A stretch of 64,000 bases of DNA from Roseovarius carneus (GCF_020141465.1 NZ_JAHSPD010000001.1:1284374-1348373), one strand, 5' to 3'. Shown: positions 34,459-43,173, numbered from the stretch's first letter. Notes: generated by a model not told the origin, from the sequence alone. Numbers and translations: made by a program.

Positions 34459-35313
34459 ATGGCGTGGACCGGGCCCGGGATCAAAGGTATCCCACTTTGG
34501 GGTGCTGGCGCGGGCATCATTCAGCGGATTAACGACAAGCGGCTGAGCTTGATTGCCGCGGGGATTGCCTTTTACGGCATCCTCGCGCTTTTTCCGGCCC
34601 TTGCCGCGATCATAGCGCTTTGGGGCCTTGTCGGGGATCCGGAGGCGATCCTGCCCCAGATCGAGCATTTTCGCGGCGTCATGCCCGAGGGCGTGTTTGA
34701 TCTGTTGTCGCGCCAGATCAACGCCCTGACCGGGGCGGATCAAGGCTCGCTCGGGTGGGCCACGCTGGTTTCGCTGGGGCTGGCCATTTGGTCCTCGCGC
34801 GCGGGGGTGGCCGCTTTGATCAATGGGCTGAACGCGGTGTATGATGCGCCCAATCGTGGCGGTATTCGGCATTACGCAACGGCGCTCGTCCTGACGATGG
34901 CGCTTATTTTTGTTGCGCTTTGCGCGGTGGCTGCGGTCCTGATCGTGCCGCTGATCCTCGCCTTTGCCCCCTTGGGGCCGGCCACGGGCATTGCATTGGA
35001 AGTGGCGCGCTGGGCCTTGGCGATCACGGTGTTGATGGCGGGCGCGGGGCTTGTCTATCGCTATGGCCCCAACCGCGGGGGCAGGCGCCTGCCATGGGTC
35101 ACGCCTGGTGCCGTTCTGGCGGTGCTTTTATGGGCGGGGGTCTCGGCAAGCTTCTCGGTCTATCTGTCGAATTTCGGGAATTACAACGAGGTCTACGGCT
35201 CCATCGGGGCGGTGATTGCGCTGCTTATGTGGCTCTATTTTAGCGGGCTTTTGCTTTTGGTCGGGGCCGCGCTCAACGCCGAGATCGAAGCCCGCGCGGC
35301 AGAGCCATCCTGA
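34459..35313 (+). CDS. YihY/virulence factor BrkB family membrane protein
   Basis: A 284-residue inner-membrane protein with six hydrophobic helices. RLSLIAAGIAFYGILALFPA at the N-terminus is the family hallmark, and LPWVTPGAVLAVLLWAGVSA and FGNYNEVYGSIGAVIALLMW near the C-terminus are the other YihY signatures. It starts 4 bp after the PLDc_N stop. Despite older names, it is not an RNase; transport has been proposed for the family without firm proof. Control by the stress sigma factor through the shared promoter is inferred. Confidence 0.9.
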   Translation: MAWTGPGIKGIPLWGAGAGIIQRINDKRLSLIAAGIAFYGILALFPALAAIIALWGLVGDPEAILPQIEHFRGVMPEGVFDLLSRQINALTGADQGSLGWATLVSLGLAIWSSRAGVAALINGLNAVYDAPNRGGIRHYATALVLTMALIFVALCAVAAVLIVPLILAFAPLGPATGIALEVARWALAITVLMAGAGLVYRYGPNRGGRRLPWVTPGAVLAVLLWAGVSASFSVYLSNFGNYNEVYGSIGAVIALLMWLYFSGLLLLVGAALNAEIEARAAEPS

Positions 35314-35321
35314 TCTTTGCG

Positions 35322-35347
35322 GGAACCAAACCGCGCTCCGGCGTGTT
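35322..35347 (+). promoter_or_regulatory. EcfG-like promoter upstream of dps
   Basis: GGAACCAAAC begins at 35322, and TGTT follows GGAAC after 17 bp. The -35 is perfect and identical to that of the phyR-nepR promoter, while the -10 departs from CGTT by one base. It is 30 bp from the dps start. Confidence 0.5.
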
Positions 35348-35376
35348 GTTTTAATGAACAACGAAAGGAGATCAAA

Positions 35377-35874
35377 ATGACAGACGCACTCAAAGTCGTT
35401 CCCGAAACCAGCAACGTGAGCACCGGGGTCCGCGATACATCCGCCGTGGCCAAAGGGCTGGCGGACGTGCTGGCAGACACCTATCGCCTCGTGTTCAAGA
35501 CGCATGCCTACCACTGGAACGTGGAGGGGCCGCTGTTTTACGCGATCCACAACCTCACTGAGGAGCAATACGAGGATATGTTCGCCGCCGCCGATGAGCT
35601 GGCCGAGCGCATCCGCGCCTTGGGCCATATGGCGCCGTCCACGCTGCAAGCCATCACCGACAATTCGGTGATCACAGATGCAGACAGTCTGCCCTCTGCC
35701 GGCAAGATGTGCGAGGATCTCGCTGCCGATCACGAGCGTGTGGCACACCGGATGCACGCCCTCATTGAGATTTGCGATGAGGCCAAGGACCCGGTGACCG
35801 AGGATTTGGCCACTGGTCGGTCGGCCTTCCACGAGCAGGCGGCATGGATGCTCCGCGCGATCAGCAAAAGCTAA
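35377..35874 (+). CDS. dps: Dps family ferritin-like DNA-protection protein
   Basis: A 165-residue Dps protein. TYRLVFKTHAYHWNVEGPLF and HNLTEEQYEDMFAAADELAE carry the intersubunit ferroxidase His, Asp and Glu residues, and ERIRALGHMAPSTL follows. Dps dodecamers oxidise and store iron with hydrogen peroxide and shield DNA. The ATG at 35377 has AAAGGAG at good spacing; the in-frame extension upstream was rejected. It sits among general stress genes, with an EcfG-like promoter in front and a strong terminator behind, so it is monocistronic. Confidence 0.95.
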   Translation: MTDALKVVPETSNVSTGVRDTSAVAKGLADVLADTYRLVFKTHAYHWNVEGPLFYAIHNLTEEQYEDMFAAADELAERIRALGHMAPSTLQAITDNSVITDADSLPSAGKMCEDLAADHERVAHRMHALIEICDEAKDPVTEDLATGRSAFHEQAAWMLRAISKS

Positions 35875-35898
35875 GCAATTTCGCATAGTCGAAAACAA

Positions 35899-35931
35899 CC
35901 CCCCCGCATCTTCGCGATGTGGGGGGTTTTT
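35899..35931 (+). terminator. Rho-independent terminator after dps
   Basis: CCCCCCGCATC pairs with GATGTGGGGGG around TTCGC and is followed by five T residues, 25 bp behind the dps stop. It also faces the end of phyR. Confidence 0.92.
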
Positions 35932-35953
35932 AAGTCTGGATCAGGTGACTGAT

Positions 35954-36769
35954 TCAGGCGCGGAGTGTCTCGGTCGAGGCAAAGAACATCGCCTGGCTCA
36001 CGGCGGAGCGTACGCTTTCTTGCTGGTAGGGTTTCGAGATCAAAAACGCAGGTTCTGGCCGGTCGCCGGTCAACAGCCGCTCAGGATATGCGGTGATGAA
36101 AATCACCGGGCATGTGCCGAACTGCCCCAAAATATCGTTCACAGCGTCGATCCCGGAAGAGTTATCGGCAAGGCGGATATCAGCGAGGATAAGATCGGGC
36201 ATCTCGGCCCGGCCCAGCTTGACCGCCTCATCGCGGGTGCGGGCATTGCCCGTGATGCGGTGGCCAAGATCGGCGACGATCCCTTCAAGGTCCATCGCAA
36301 TCAGCGGCTCATCCTCAATGATCAGAACCCGGCCAGAGATGCTATCGGCCATTTCGCGCTGGGCGGTCTGGACCAGATGCTCAGCCTCGGATTGGTCGAT
36401 ATCCATGATCGCGGCCACCTGCCCAAAGGGGAACCCTTCGATCGTGTGCAACAGCAGCGCCTCGCGCGTGTTCTCGGTTAGCTTTGCCATATGCTTTTGC
36501 GCCGCGCCGAAGAGCGCATCGTCGCTGTCGAAAATCACATCCGTCTTGCCGGATTTCCAAACGCTGTGAAGCACCCGAAAGAGTGCAGGCTTCACGCCGA
36601 GCCCCGCCATCATGACCGACCTGTCGGCCAAAATCGTCTCAAGCGTGGCGGCTGCATAGCGATCTCCGCGCTCCTGTGAGCCGGTCAGCGCGCGGGCATA
36701 GCGCCTCAGGTAGGGTAGATTTTCCCCGATTTGCGTGCTCAGGTCCTGTTCAGCGTCGGATTGCGTCAT
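35954..36769 (-). CDS. phyR: PhyR general stress response regulator
   Basis: A 271-residue protein with an N-terminal sigma-like (EcfG-mimicking) domain, about residues 1-135, and a C-terminal receiver domain starting at GRVLIIEDEPLIAMDLEGIV. The phosphoacceptor is the Asp in LILADIRLADNSSGID, and VIFITAYPERLL and FLISKPYQQ carry the conserved Thr and Lys. Phosphorylated PhyR binds NepR and releases EcfG. It is divergent from nepR-ecfG across a palindromic EcfG promoter, so EcfG should also activate phyR in a positive loop. Confidence 0.97.
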   Translation of the reverse strand: MTQSDAEQDLSTQIGENLPYLRRYARALTGSQERGDRYAAATLETILADRSVMMAGLGVKPALFRVLHSVWKSGKTDVIFDSDDALFGAAQKHMAKLTENTREALLLHTIEGFPFGQVAAIMDIDQSEAEHLVQTAQREMADSISGRVLIIEDEPLIAMDLEGIVADLGHRITGNARTRDEAVKLGRAEMPDLILADIRLADNSSGIDAVNDILGQFGTCPVIFITAYPERLLTGDRPEPAFLISKPYQQESVRSAVSQAMFFASTETLRA

Positions 36770-36799
36770 GGTTTTCCCCCCGGATATCTAACTTTTCTC

Positions 36800-36831
36800 G
36801 GAACCAAACGCAGGTGAAGGCGTTTGGTTCC
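36800..36831. promoter_or_regulatory. Palindromic bidirectional EcfG promoter between phyR and nepR
   Basis: GGAACCAAACGC (36800-36811) and its exact complement GCGTTTGGTTCC (36820-36831) are separated by 8 bp. On both strands the sequence reads GGAAC, 16 bp, CGTT. So the -35 of one promoter overlaps the -10 side of the other, and each direction has an equal EcfG site. The starts are 31 bp (phyR) and 43 bp (nepR) away. Confidence 0.85.
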
Positions 36832-36873
36832 AACGAAACTGCGACTGAGACGTAAATAACAGGCGGCCCATTG

Positions 36874-37038
36874 ATGACAAAACGGCAAACCACCCCAAGC
36901 GCACAGGCGCAGATCGACGAAAACCTGCGCAGGGTTTTTCAGGAAACACTGGAGGAGGATGTGCCGGACCGGTTCACCGACCTTCTGGCGCAATTGCGCG
37001 CGCAGGATGAGGGCAAAGGGGGCAAGAACCCAAAATGA
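36874..37038 (+). CDS. nepR: NepR anti-sigma factor
   Basis: A 54-residue protein, MTKRQTTPSAQAQIDENLRR, then VFQETLEEDVPDRFTDLLAQ and a short charged tail. The core I-x-x-N-L-R-x-V-F-x-E-x-L-x-E-x-V-P-D-R-F-x-D-L-L is the NepR family pattern. NepR sequesters EcfG until phosphorylated PhyR takes it away. The stop overlaps the ecfG ATG (ATGA), which keeps anti-sigma and sigma stoichiometry coupled. The gap to the palindromic promoter is 43 bp. Confidence 0.93.
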   Translation: MTKRQTTPSAQAQIDENLRRVFQETLEEDVPDRFTDLLAQLRAQDEGKGGKNPK

Positions 37039-37592
37039 GCGAGCCTGATCCAAGAGACACGCTGGTAGATCACCTGCCAGCTTTGCGCGCGTTCTCCATG
37101 AGCCTCACACGCAACAGCGCCACCGCCGATGACATGGTGCAAGACACCCTCGTGAAGGCATGGACCAATATCGACAAGTTTCAGGCGGGCACCAATATGC
37201 GCGCTTGGCTCTTCACGATTCTGCGCAATACTTATTATTCCAACCGCCGCAAGGCCAAGCGCGAAGTGGCGGATGTGGATGGCATTTTCACCGAAAGCAT
37301 GGCCGAGAAACCTGCCCATGACGGGCGTTTGCATATGACAGATTTTCGCGCCGCCTTCGCACAGCTGAGCGATGAGCAGCGCGAGACGCTGATCCTCGTG
37401 GGGGCCTCGGGCTTTTCCTATGAGGAGGCGGCGGAGATGTGCAGTGTGGCCGTGGGCACGATCAAAAGCCGCGCCAACCGCGCGCGCCTGCGGCTGGCCG
37501 AGCTGATGCATCTGGACGATGACGAGGCGATGGAGCTGACCGATAAGGCCACGAGCGGCGTGCTGTCGGCCAACGGGACCGCCGCGTTCTGA
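37035..37592 (+). CDS. ecfG: EcfG-family RNA polymerase sigma factor
   Basis: A 185-residue ECF sigma factor (ECF15). Region 2 includes FSMSLTRNSATADDMVQDTL followed by VKAWTNIDKFQAGTNMRAWL, and region 4 includes LSDEQRETLILVGASGFSYE followed by EAAEMCSVAVGTIKSRANRA. A regulatory linker connects them. It directs transcription of the general stress regulon from GGAAC-N16/17-CGTT promoters, three of which are visible nearby. Its stop shares a base with the kinase ATG (TGATG). Confidence 0.96.
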   Translation: MSEPDPRDTLVDHLPALRAFSMSLTRNSATADDMVQDTLVKAWTNIDKFQAGTNMRAWLFTILRNTYYSNRRKAKREVADVDGIFTESMAEKPAHDGRLHMTDFRAAFAQLSDEQRETLILVGASGFSYEEAAEMCSVAVGTIKSRANRARLRLAELMHLDDDEAMELTDKATSGVLSANGTAAF

Positions 37593-39334
37593 TGTGGCCC
37601 GAGACGGGCGCGGAGCGCGAGACCTCGCTCACGGGTGGTCTGCGGTTTCGCATCGCGGCGTTTCTGGCCTTGGCGCTCTTGCCCATTGGGGCGCTGGGGA
37701 TCGTGCAGACCCGCGATCTGGCCCATGAGGTTGAAAGCCGCTCCGCGCTGACTTTGCTCGCGCTCACGGGCAGCGCCGCTTTTGGCGAGCGGCAAGTGTT
37801 TGAGCGCGCGTTCGGTGCCGCCGAAGGCCTCAGCGCCGTGCTTGATCTCTTGCGTGATGATCCGGAGGCCTGCCGCACGTACCTGCGCGACTACATCCAA
37901 AGCACCGAACGCTATTCCTTTGTGGGGTTCATTGATCTGAATGGCATCATGGAGTGTTCCTCTGCTGCGGGCATCGTGGATATGTCGGGGCATGAGCGCT
38001 TGGCCGCGCGCATCGCGGCACCGGGGCAGTGGATTGAGCGTCTGGACACGCCCTTGATCAGCCGCGAGCCGATTATCTCCATCCTTCATCCCGTGCAACG
38101 CGCTGGTAGTTTTGCGGGATACATTGCCATTTCCATTCCGATGACGCAGGTGGTTGAGCACCCTGACGCAGATGCCGCGCGGCGCCCCGTTAGCCTCACG
38201 ACATTCAACAGCGCAGGCGATATCCTGACGCATGACAGCACCGACAGCTCGGTGGATGTGCAGGCTACGCTGCCCGCTGATCGCGCGCTGGCTGCGCTGG
38301 CCGGTTCACAGGATGAGACGTTCACGGCCACCGATCGCGCCGGGCGCGAGCGTAGCTTCGCCCTCGTGCCGATCATCCCCGATCTCACCTACGCGCTGGG
38401 CAGTTGGCCCCCGGACCTGCGCCAAACAAGCTTTTGGGGCATGGCGGTGGCGCCTGCGGTCTTCCCGCTTTTGATGTTTTTGGCCAGCCTCGCGGTGGCG
38501 TATTTCGCCATGGACCGGCTTGTGGTGCAGCAGGTGGCGGACCTGCGCCGCCGGATGCGCGGCTTTGCCCGCACGCGCGAATTTGACCCTGACGCCCGCG
38601 CGTTCGGCATGTCGGATGAGCTGCGCGATCTGGACGAGACCTTCACCGACATGGCGCTTGATCTGATGGATGATGAGGCGAAAATGGAGGACGCATTGCG
38701 CGAGAAGAACGTCCTTCTCAAGGAGGTGCATCACCGGGTGAAGAACAATCTGCAACTCATCTCGTCAATCATGAACATGCAGATCCGCAAGGCCCAAAGC
38801 CCCGAGACCGAAGTTGTGTTGCGCCGCCTGCAAGAGCGGATCATGGGGCTGAGCACGGTGCATCAAAACCTCTATCAGACCGAAAATCTCAGCCGCACGC
38901 AGGCTGATACGCTCTTGGCGGAGCTCTTTGATCAACTGGCGGTCACGGGGATCAAGCCCGGCAGTAATGTGGATGTCAGCCGCACATTCGCCCCGCTCAT
39001 TCTGGTGCCTGATCAGGCCGTCCCGCTCTCGCTTTTGGCGTCCGAGGCGGTGACGAATGCGCTCAAATACATCGGCGCTGTCGAGGGCGCGCGCCCCTAC
39101 CTGCGCGCGGCTCTCACGCGCCCCGGCCCGGATCAGGCGGAGTTCACATGCGAAAATTCCCTTGCGGCAGCAGTGCCGGATGAGGCCGAGGGCACAGGTC
39201 TCGGTGCGCAGCTTGTCCGCGTCTTCGCCGCACAGCTGGGTGGGGAGGCCGTGGTCGAGACAGGGGGGGATTTCTACCGCATTACCGTCCGCTTCGCGGT
39301 TGATGAGACCGAGCCCAGCCCCGCCGATCATTGA
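37592..39334 (+). CDS. HisKA_2-type sensor kinase of the general stress response
   Basis: A 580-residue membrane histidine kinase. An N-terminal helix (FRIAAFLALALLPIGALGIV) and a second near residue 290 (AVFPLLMFLASLAVAYFAMD) enclose a periplasmic sensor domain of about 250 residues. The phosphoacceptor region LLKEVHHRVKNNLQLISSIM is HisKA_2/HWE type, and the ATPase domain shows LLASEAVTNALKYI and GTGLGAQLVRVFAAQLGG. The family phosphorylates PhyR. Its translational coupling to ecfG supports this partnership. The signal sensed is unknown. Confidence 0.9.
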   Translation: MWPETGAERETSLTGGLRFRIAAFLALALLPIGALGIVQTRDLAHEVESRSALTLLALTGSAAFGERQVFERAFGAAEGLSAVLDLLRDDPEACRTYLRDYIQSTERYSFVGFIDLNGIMECSSAAGIVDMSGHERLAARIAAPGQWIERLDTPLISREPIISILHPVQRAGSFAGYIAISIPMTQVVEHPDADAARRPVSLTTFNSAGDILTHDSTDSSVDVQATLPADRALAALAGSQDETFTATDRAGRERSFALVPIIPDLTYALGSWPPDLRQTSFWGMAVAPAVFPLLMFLASLAVAYFAMDRLVVQQVADLRRRMRGFARTREFDPDARAFGMSDELRDLDETFTDMALDLMDDEAKMEDALREKNVLLKEVHHRVKNNLQLISSIMNMQIRKAQSPETEVVLRRLQERIMGLSTVHQNLYQTENLSRTQADTLLAELFDQLAVTGIKPGSNVDVSRTFAPLILVPDQAVPLSLLASEAVTNALKYIGAVEGARPYLRAALTRPGPDQAEFTCENSLAAAVPDEAEGTGLGAQLVRVFAAQLGGEAVVETGGDFYRITVRFAVDETEPSPADH

Positions 39335-39413
39335 GCGCAGGCACGGCAACGGAACCCCCGTTGGGGGCTGCGTGTTGAGGGGGCATGTACACAGAAACGC
39401 AACAGGGTTTGGC

Positions 39414-39551
39414 ATGACATTCGACCTTCTTTTCGCAGGCTTGGTGTCGCTTTTGGTGATCACCGCACTCATTGTGGCGATCACGGGTCCGCGCCAACGT
39501 GGACGCAAACGCGCGTCCCCCCGCATGCGCAAGGACGATCCCAAGCGCTGA
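39414..39551 (+). CDS. Small single-helix membrane protein
   Basis: A 45-residue product: one hydrophobic helix MTFDLLFAGLVSLLVITALI followed by a strongly basic tail ending RMRKDDPKR. The helix-plus-positive-tail design suits an inner-membrane microprotein. It lies between the kinase gene and the thiamine riboswitch with its own ATG at 39414. No family is recognised and the ribosome site is weak, so it may be non-coding. Confidence 0.45.
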   Translation: MTFDLLFAGLVSLLVITALIVAITGPRQRGRKRASPRMRKDDPKR

Positions 39552-39616
39552 TCCCACACACAAAAACCCAGCACCCGGCGATTGCGCAGCCCCTGCAACT
39601 GGTGTAGCAATCTGGC

Positions 39617-39703
39617 ATCCGTCGGGGGGCCCATATGAGGGCTGAGAGGTGCGTTGCGCCGACCCGTCGAACCTGATCCGGGCAATTCCGGCGTAGGGAA
39701 CGG
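39617..39703 (+). ncRNA. TPP riboswitch (THI element)
   Basis: The hallmarks of the THI box are in order. GGGCTGAGAGG comes first, then GACCCGTCGAACCTGATCCG, then GGCAATTCCGGCGTAGGGAA with CGGAG behind. These correspond to the CUGAGA J3-2 strand, the ACCUGAUC P4/J region and the GGCGUAGGGAA closing segment. It stands upstream of thiD and should repress the thiD-O-S-G-E operon when thiamine pyrophosphate is abundant, in Gram-negatives mostly by masking the ribosome binding site. Confidence 0.96.
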
Positions 39704-39761
39704 AGATATGGCCCAGGCGCCATCCTTCCCCTCGTTCTGCCCTAACCTGAATGAGGAGCTT

Positions 39762-40574
39762 ATGGTCGAGATTGCCGCCACGCCCATCGCCCTGACCATC
39801 GCTGGCTCTGACAGCGGCGGCGGCGCGGGCATTCAGGCCGACCTCAAGGCGATGTCGGCCCTCGGTGTCTATGGCGCGAGCGTGATCACCGCCGTCACCG
39901 CGCAAAACACCCAAGCTGTTACCGCCGTCCATGCGGTGCCCGCCGATGTGGTGCGCGCGCAGACGGACGCGGTTCTGGCGGATATGGGCGTAGGGGCGAT
40001 CAAAATCGGCATGCTCTTCTCACCGGAGATTATCGAGGCTGTAGGCGTGGGCCTTGCGGAGTATTCCGGCCCCGTGGTGCTCGACCCGGTGATGATTGCC
40101 AAATCGGGTGATGCCCTGCTTCAGGACGCCGCGATTGCAGCCTTGGGCCGCGTGCTCCTGCCCCGCGCCGACCTGCTGACACCCAACCTGCCCGAGGCCG
40201 CACGCCTTTTGGGCACAACCCATGCCGAGTGCGAAGACGAGGTCGAGGCGCAGGGCCGCGCCCTTCTGGCGCTTGGGCCGCGCGCGGTTTTGATGAAGGG
40301 CGGCCATGCAGGTGGGGCGGACTGCGTTGATCTGCTGATCACCGCCCAAGGCACCACCCGCTTCACCGCGCTGCGCGTGGCCACGGCCAATACCCATGGC
40401 ACCGGCTGCACCTATTCCGCCGCCATCGCCGCGCATTTGGCGCGGGGGCTGGAGATGGAGGAGGCCGTGCGCGCGGCCCACGCCTATCTCGCGGGGGCGA
40501 TCCGGGCGGCGGATACGCTGCGCATCGGCTCGGGCCACGGTCCGGTGCATCATTTCTTTGGTCAGTGGGGCTAG
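39762..40574 (+). CDS. thiD: Hydroxymethylpyrimidine/phosphomethylpyrimidine kinase
   Basis: A 270-residue ribokinase-fold enzyme that phosphorylates HMP and HMP-P in thiamine synthesis. PIALTIAGSDSGGGAGIQAD carries the family N-terminal motif, VVLDPVMIAKSGDALL the central one, TPNLPEAARLLG the substrate loop and NTHGTGCTYSAAIAAHLARG the catalytic anion hole. The start at 39762 has GAGGAG in front. An in-frame ATG at 39708, directly behind the riboswitch GGAG, would add 18 residues and cannot be excluded. First gene of the operon. Confidence 0.96.
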   Translation: MVEIAATPIALTIAGSDSGGGAGIQADLKAMSALGVYGASVITAVTAQNTQAVTAVHAVPADVVRAQTDAVLADMGVGAIKIGMLFSPEIIEAVGVGLAEYSGPVVLDPVMIAKSGDALLQDAAIAALGRVLLPRADLLTPNLPEAARLLGTTHAECEDEVEAQGRALLALGPRAVLMKGGHAGGADCVDLLITAQGTTRFTALRVATANTHGTGCTYSAAIAAHLARGLEMEEAVRAAHAYLAGAIRAADTLRIGSGHGPVHHFFGQWG

Positions 40575-40579
40575 CCCGC

Positions 40580-41593
40580 GTGGAGATCACCATCATTGGC
40601 GCAGGCGTGACCGGGCTGGCCGTGGCGCGGGCCTTACGCGATCGCGGCGCTGATCTGCGCATCGTTGAGCGTGGTGACGGGGCGGCCCCCGGCCCGCAGG
40701 CCTGCTCATGGTGGGCGGGCGGGATGCTGGCCCCGCATTGTGAGGGCGAAAGTGCCGAGGAGCCTGTCGTGCGCTTGGGCCAAGAGGCCGCCGGATGGTG
40801 GGAGGCCGCCACGGGCTGCGTCACGCGCGCAGGCTCGCTCGTGGTCTCGCCCGCCCGTGACCAGGCGGATCTGCGCAGGTTTTCGCAACGCACTTCGGGG
40901 TTTGAGCCGGTGGACGAAGCCCAGATCGCCGCTTTGGAGCCAGACCTTGAGGGCCGCTTCACCAAAGGCCTCTACTTCCCAAGCGAGGCGCATTTGGACC
41001 CCCGTGCGGCGCTGACAACCCTACGGACCCGTCTGGAAGCGGAGGGCGTCGCGTTTGAGACCCGAGAGGCCGACCCCACGCAGGAAGCCAAGCGCGCGCT
41101 CACCATCGATTGTCGCGGTCTGAGTGCACGCGCCGCGATGGATGGCTTGCGCGGTGTGAAGGGCGAGATGCTGGTTCTGCGCTGCCCCGATGTGGCTCTC
41201 ACGCGCCCTATTCGTCTTTTGCACCCGCGCATCCCGCTCTATATCGTGCCGCGCGGTGAGGGGCTTTATATGCTCGGTGCCACCATGATCGAGGCGGGTG
41301 CGGGCAAACATCCCAGCGCCCGCGCTTTGCTGGAATTGCTGAGCGGGGCCTACGCGCTCAACCCCGCCTTTGGCGAGGCGGAGGTGCTGGAAATCGGCGT
41401 TGATGCCCGCCCCGCCTTTGCCGATAACCTGCCCCGGATCAGCCGCAAAGGGCGGCTTATCTCGGTTAATGGTCTCTATCGCCATGGCTTCCTTCTGGCC
41501 CCCGCCATGGCGCGGATGGTGGCCGCGATGTTATATGATGAGACAACACCGGAGGTGCTTCATGAAGATCGAGTTAAACGGCGCACCGCGTGA
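40580..41593 (+). CDS. thiO: Glycine oxidase ThiO
   Basis: A 337-residue D-amino-acid-oxidase-type flavoenzyme that makes iminoglycine for thiazole formation. ITIIGAGVTGLAVARALRDR is the FAD motif, and CSWWAGGMLAPHCEGESAEE is characteristic of ThiO. The C-terminal part reads SVNGLYRHGFLLAPAMARMV. The GTG at 40580 is chosen because it begins just before the FAD motif. The 3' end overlaps thiS by 32 bp, so the two are tightly coupled. ThiO, rather than ThiH, indicates the oxygen-dependent route. Confidence 0.93.
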   Translation: MEITIIGAGVTGLAVARALRDRGADLRIVERGDGAAPGPQACSWWAGGMLAPHCEGESAEEPVVRLGQEAAGWWEAATGCVTRAGSLVVSPARDQADLRRFSQRTSGFEPVDEAQIAALEPDLEGRFTKGLYFPSEAHLDPRAALTTLRTRLEAEGVAFETREADPTQEAKRALTIDCRGLSARAAMDGLRGVKGEMLVLRCPDVALTRPIRLLHPRIPLYIVPRGEGLYMLGATMIEAGAGKHPSARALLELLSGAYALNPAFGEAEVLEIGVDARPAFADNLPRISRKGRLISVNGLYRHGFLLAPAMARMVAAMLYDETTPEVLHEDRVKRRTA

Positions 41594-41759
41594 GACATCC
41601 GCCACCACGCTGGACGTTTTGCTCAGCGAGGCGGGCTATGACGGCGCGGTCGTGGCCACCGCGCGCAACGGCGATTTCGTGCCGCGCAGCGTGCGCGCGG
41701 ACGAGGCTCTGAGCGAGGGCGACAGGATCGAAATCCTCGCCCCCATGAAAGGCGGATGA
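41562..41759 (+). CDS. thiS: Sulfur carrier protein ThiS
   Basis: A 65-residue ubiquitin-fold carrier beginning [20 protein letters not shown] and ending in APMKGG. The C-terminal Gly-Gly is the site of adenylation and thiocarboxylation that delivers sulfur to the thiazole ring. GGAGGTG precedes the ATG at 41562, which lies inside thiO in another frame. The stop overlaps the start of thiG. The adenylating partner ThiF is not in this operon segment. Confidence 0.95.
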   Translation: MKIELNGAPRETSATTLDVLLSEAGYDGAVVATARNGDFVPRSVRADEALSEGDRIEILAPMKGG

Positions 41760-42532
41760 TGCGCAGCTTTTACGGAACCGACCTGCCCAATGGGCTGATG
41801 CTGGGCACGGCGCTATACCCGTCGCCCGCCATTCTGGCCGAGGCGTTTCGCCGCTCGGGTGCATCCGTGGCTACGGTCTCGTTGCGCCGCGAAAGCGGGC
41901 AGGATCGTGCGGGACAGGATTTCTGGGCGATGATCCAAGGGCTGGGCGTGCATGTGCTGCCCAACACGGCCGGGTGCCATTCGGTCAAGGAGGCGGTGAC
42001 GACTGCCCATATGGCGCGCGAGGTGTTCGGCACCAAATGGATCAAGCTGGAGGTGATCGGCGAGGAGGATACGCTGCAACCGGATGTGTTCGCGCTGGTT
42101 GAGGCTGCGCGGATACTCTCCGAGGATGGATTTCAGGTCTTCCCCTATTGCACCGAGGACCTTGTTGTCGCGGATCGTCTCCTGCGCGCGGGATGCGAGG
42201 TGTTGATGCCATGGGGCGCGCCGATTGGGTCCGGCCAAGGGCTCAACAACATCTTCGGGCTGCGCGCCATGCGGGCGCATTTCCCGGACGTACCTTTGGT
42301 GATCGACGCAGGGCTGGGCCTGCCCAGCCAAGGAGCCCAGGCGATGGAAATGGGCTATGATGCCGTGCTTTTGAACACGGCGGTGGCAAAGGCGGGCGAT
42401 CCTGCGGCTATGGCCGAGGCGTTCGCGCTGGCCATCCGCGCCGGGCAACTGGCGGCAGGGGCGAGCCCGATGGAGCCGCGCGATATGGCCGCTCCTTCCA
42501 CGCCTGTCATTGGTCAGGCATTTCTCACATGA
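41756..42532 (+). CDS. thiG: Thiazole synthase
   Basis: A 258-residue TIM-barrel enzyme forming the thiazole phosphate from DXP, iminoglycine and ThiS-thiocarboxylate. [20 protein letters not shown], the conserved [20 protein letters not shown] with the Schiff-base Lys, and the phosphate loops [16 protein letters not shown] and [20 protein letters not shown] identify it. Two ATGs in a row (41756 and 41759) overlap the thiS stop; either can serve. The stop overlaps thiE by 4 bp. Confidence 0.96.
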   Translation: MMRSFYGTDLPNGLMLGTALYPSPAILAEAFRRSGASVATVSLRRESGQDRAGQDFWAMIQGLGVHVLPNTAGCHSVKEAVTTAHMAREVFGTKWIKLEVIGEEDTLQPDVFALVEAARILSEDGFQVFPYCTEDLVVADRLLRAGCEVLMPWGAPIGSGQGLNNIFGLRAMRAHFPDVPLVIDAGLGLPSQGAQAMEMGYDAVLLNTAVAKAGDPAAMAEAFALAIRAGQLAAGASPMEPRDMAAPSTPVIGQAFLT

Positions 42533-43125
42533 GCCTGCCGCGTTTCTATCCCATCTTCGACAGCGTCGATTGGCTGGCGCGCCTTTTGCCCCTCGGTATC
42601 CGTCTTGTGCAACTCCGTGTGAAAGACCTTGAGGGCGCAGACTTGCGCGCCGAGATCATCCGGGGGCAGGCCATCGCGCGCAAAGCCAACTGCGCCATGG
42701 TGGTCAATGATTTCTGGCAGATCGCCATCGACGAGGGTTGTGATTGGGTTCATCTGGGCCAAGAAGATCTGGACAGTGCTGACATTCCCGCCATCCGCCG
42801 CGCCGGGATCAAGCTTGGGATCAGCACCCATGACCGCGCGGAGCTGGACCGCGCTATGGCGCTCAAACCTGATTATGTCGCTCTCGGACCCGTCTACCCG
42901 ACCATCCTCAAGAAGATGAAATGGCACCAACAAGGCGTGGAAAAGCTGAGCGAATGGAAAGCGCTGATCGGCGACACCCCCCTTATCGCCATCGGTGGGA
43001 TGAGTGTCGAGCGTAGTGCCGGGGCCTTTGCCGCCGGGGCCGATTGTGTGAGCGCCGTGACAGACATATCCCTCAACCCGGACCCAGAGGCGCGCGTGCG
43101 CGCGTGGCTCAAGGCTTGCGGCTAG
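42529..43125 (+). CDS. thiE: Thiamine phosphate synthase
   Basis: A 198-residue TIM-barrel enzyme that joins HMP-PP to thiazole phosphate. [20 protein letters not shown] is the substrate loop, [20 protein letters not shown] and QEDL the pyrophosphate-binding region, and [19 protein letters not shown] the following loop; [20 protein letters not shown] closes the barrel. It ends the thiamine operon; the next gene, a flavoprotein, starts 48 bp later. Confidence 0.95.
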   Translation: MSLPRFYPIFDSVDWLARLLPLGIRLVQLRVKDLEGADLRAEIIRGQAIARKANCAMVVNDFWQIAIDEGCDWVHLGQEDLDSADIPAIRRAGIKLGISTHDRAELDRAMALKPDYVALGPVYPTILKKMKWHQQGVEKLSEWKALIGDTPLIAIGGMSVERSAGAFAAGADCVSAVTDISLNPDPEARVRAWLKACG

Positions 43126-43173
43126 CCGCGCACCCGCGCTAGCGTTGCCAGACCCGTTTCGAGGACACCAAAG

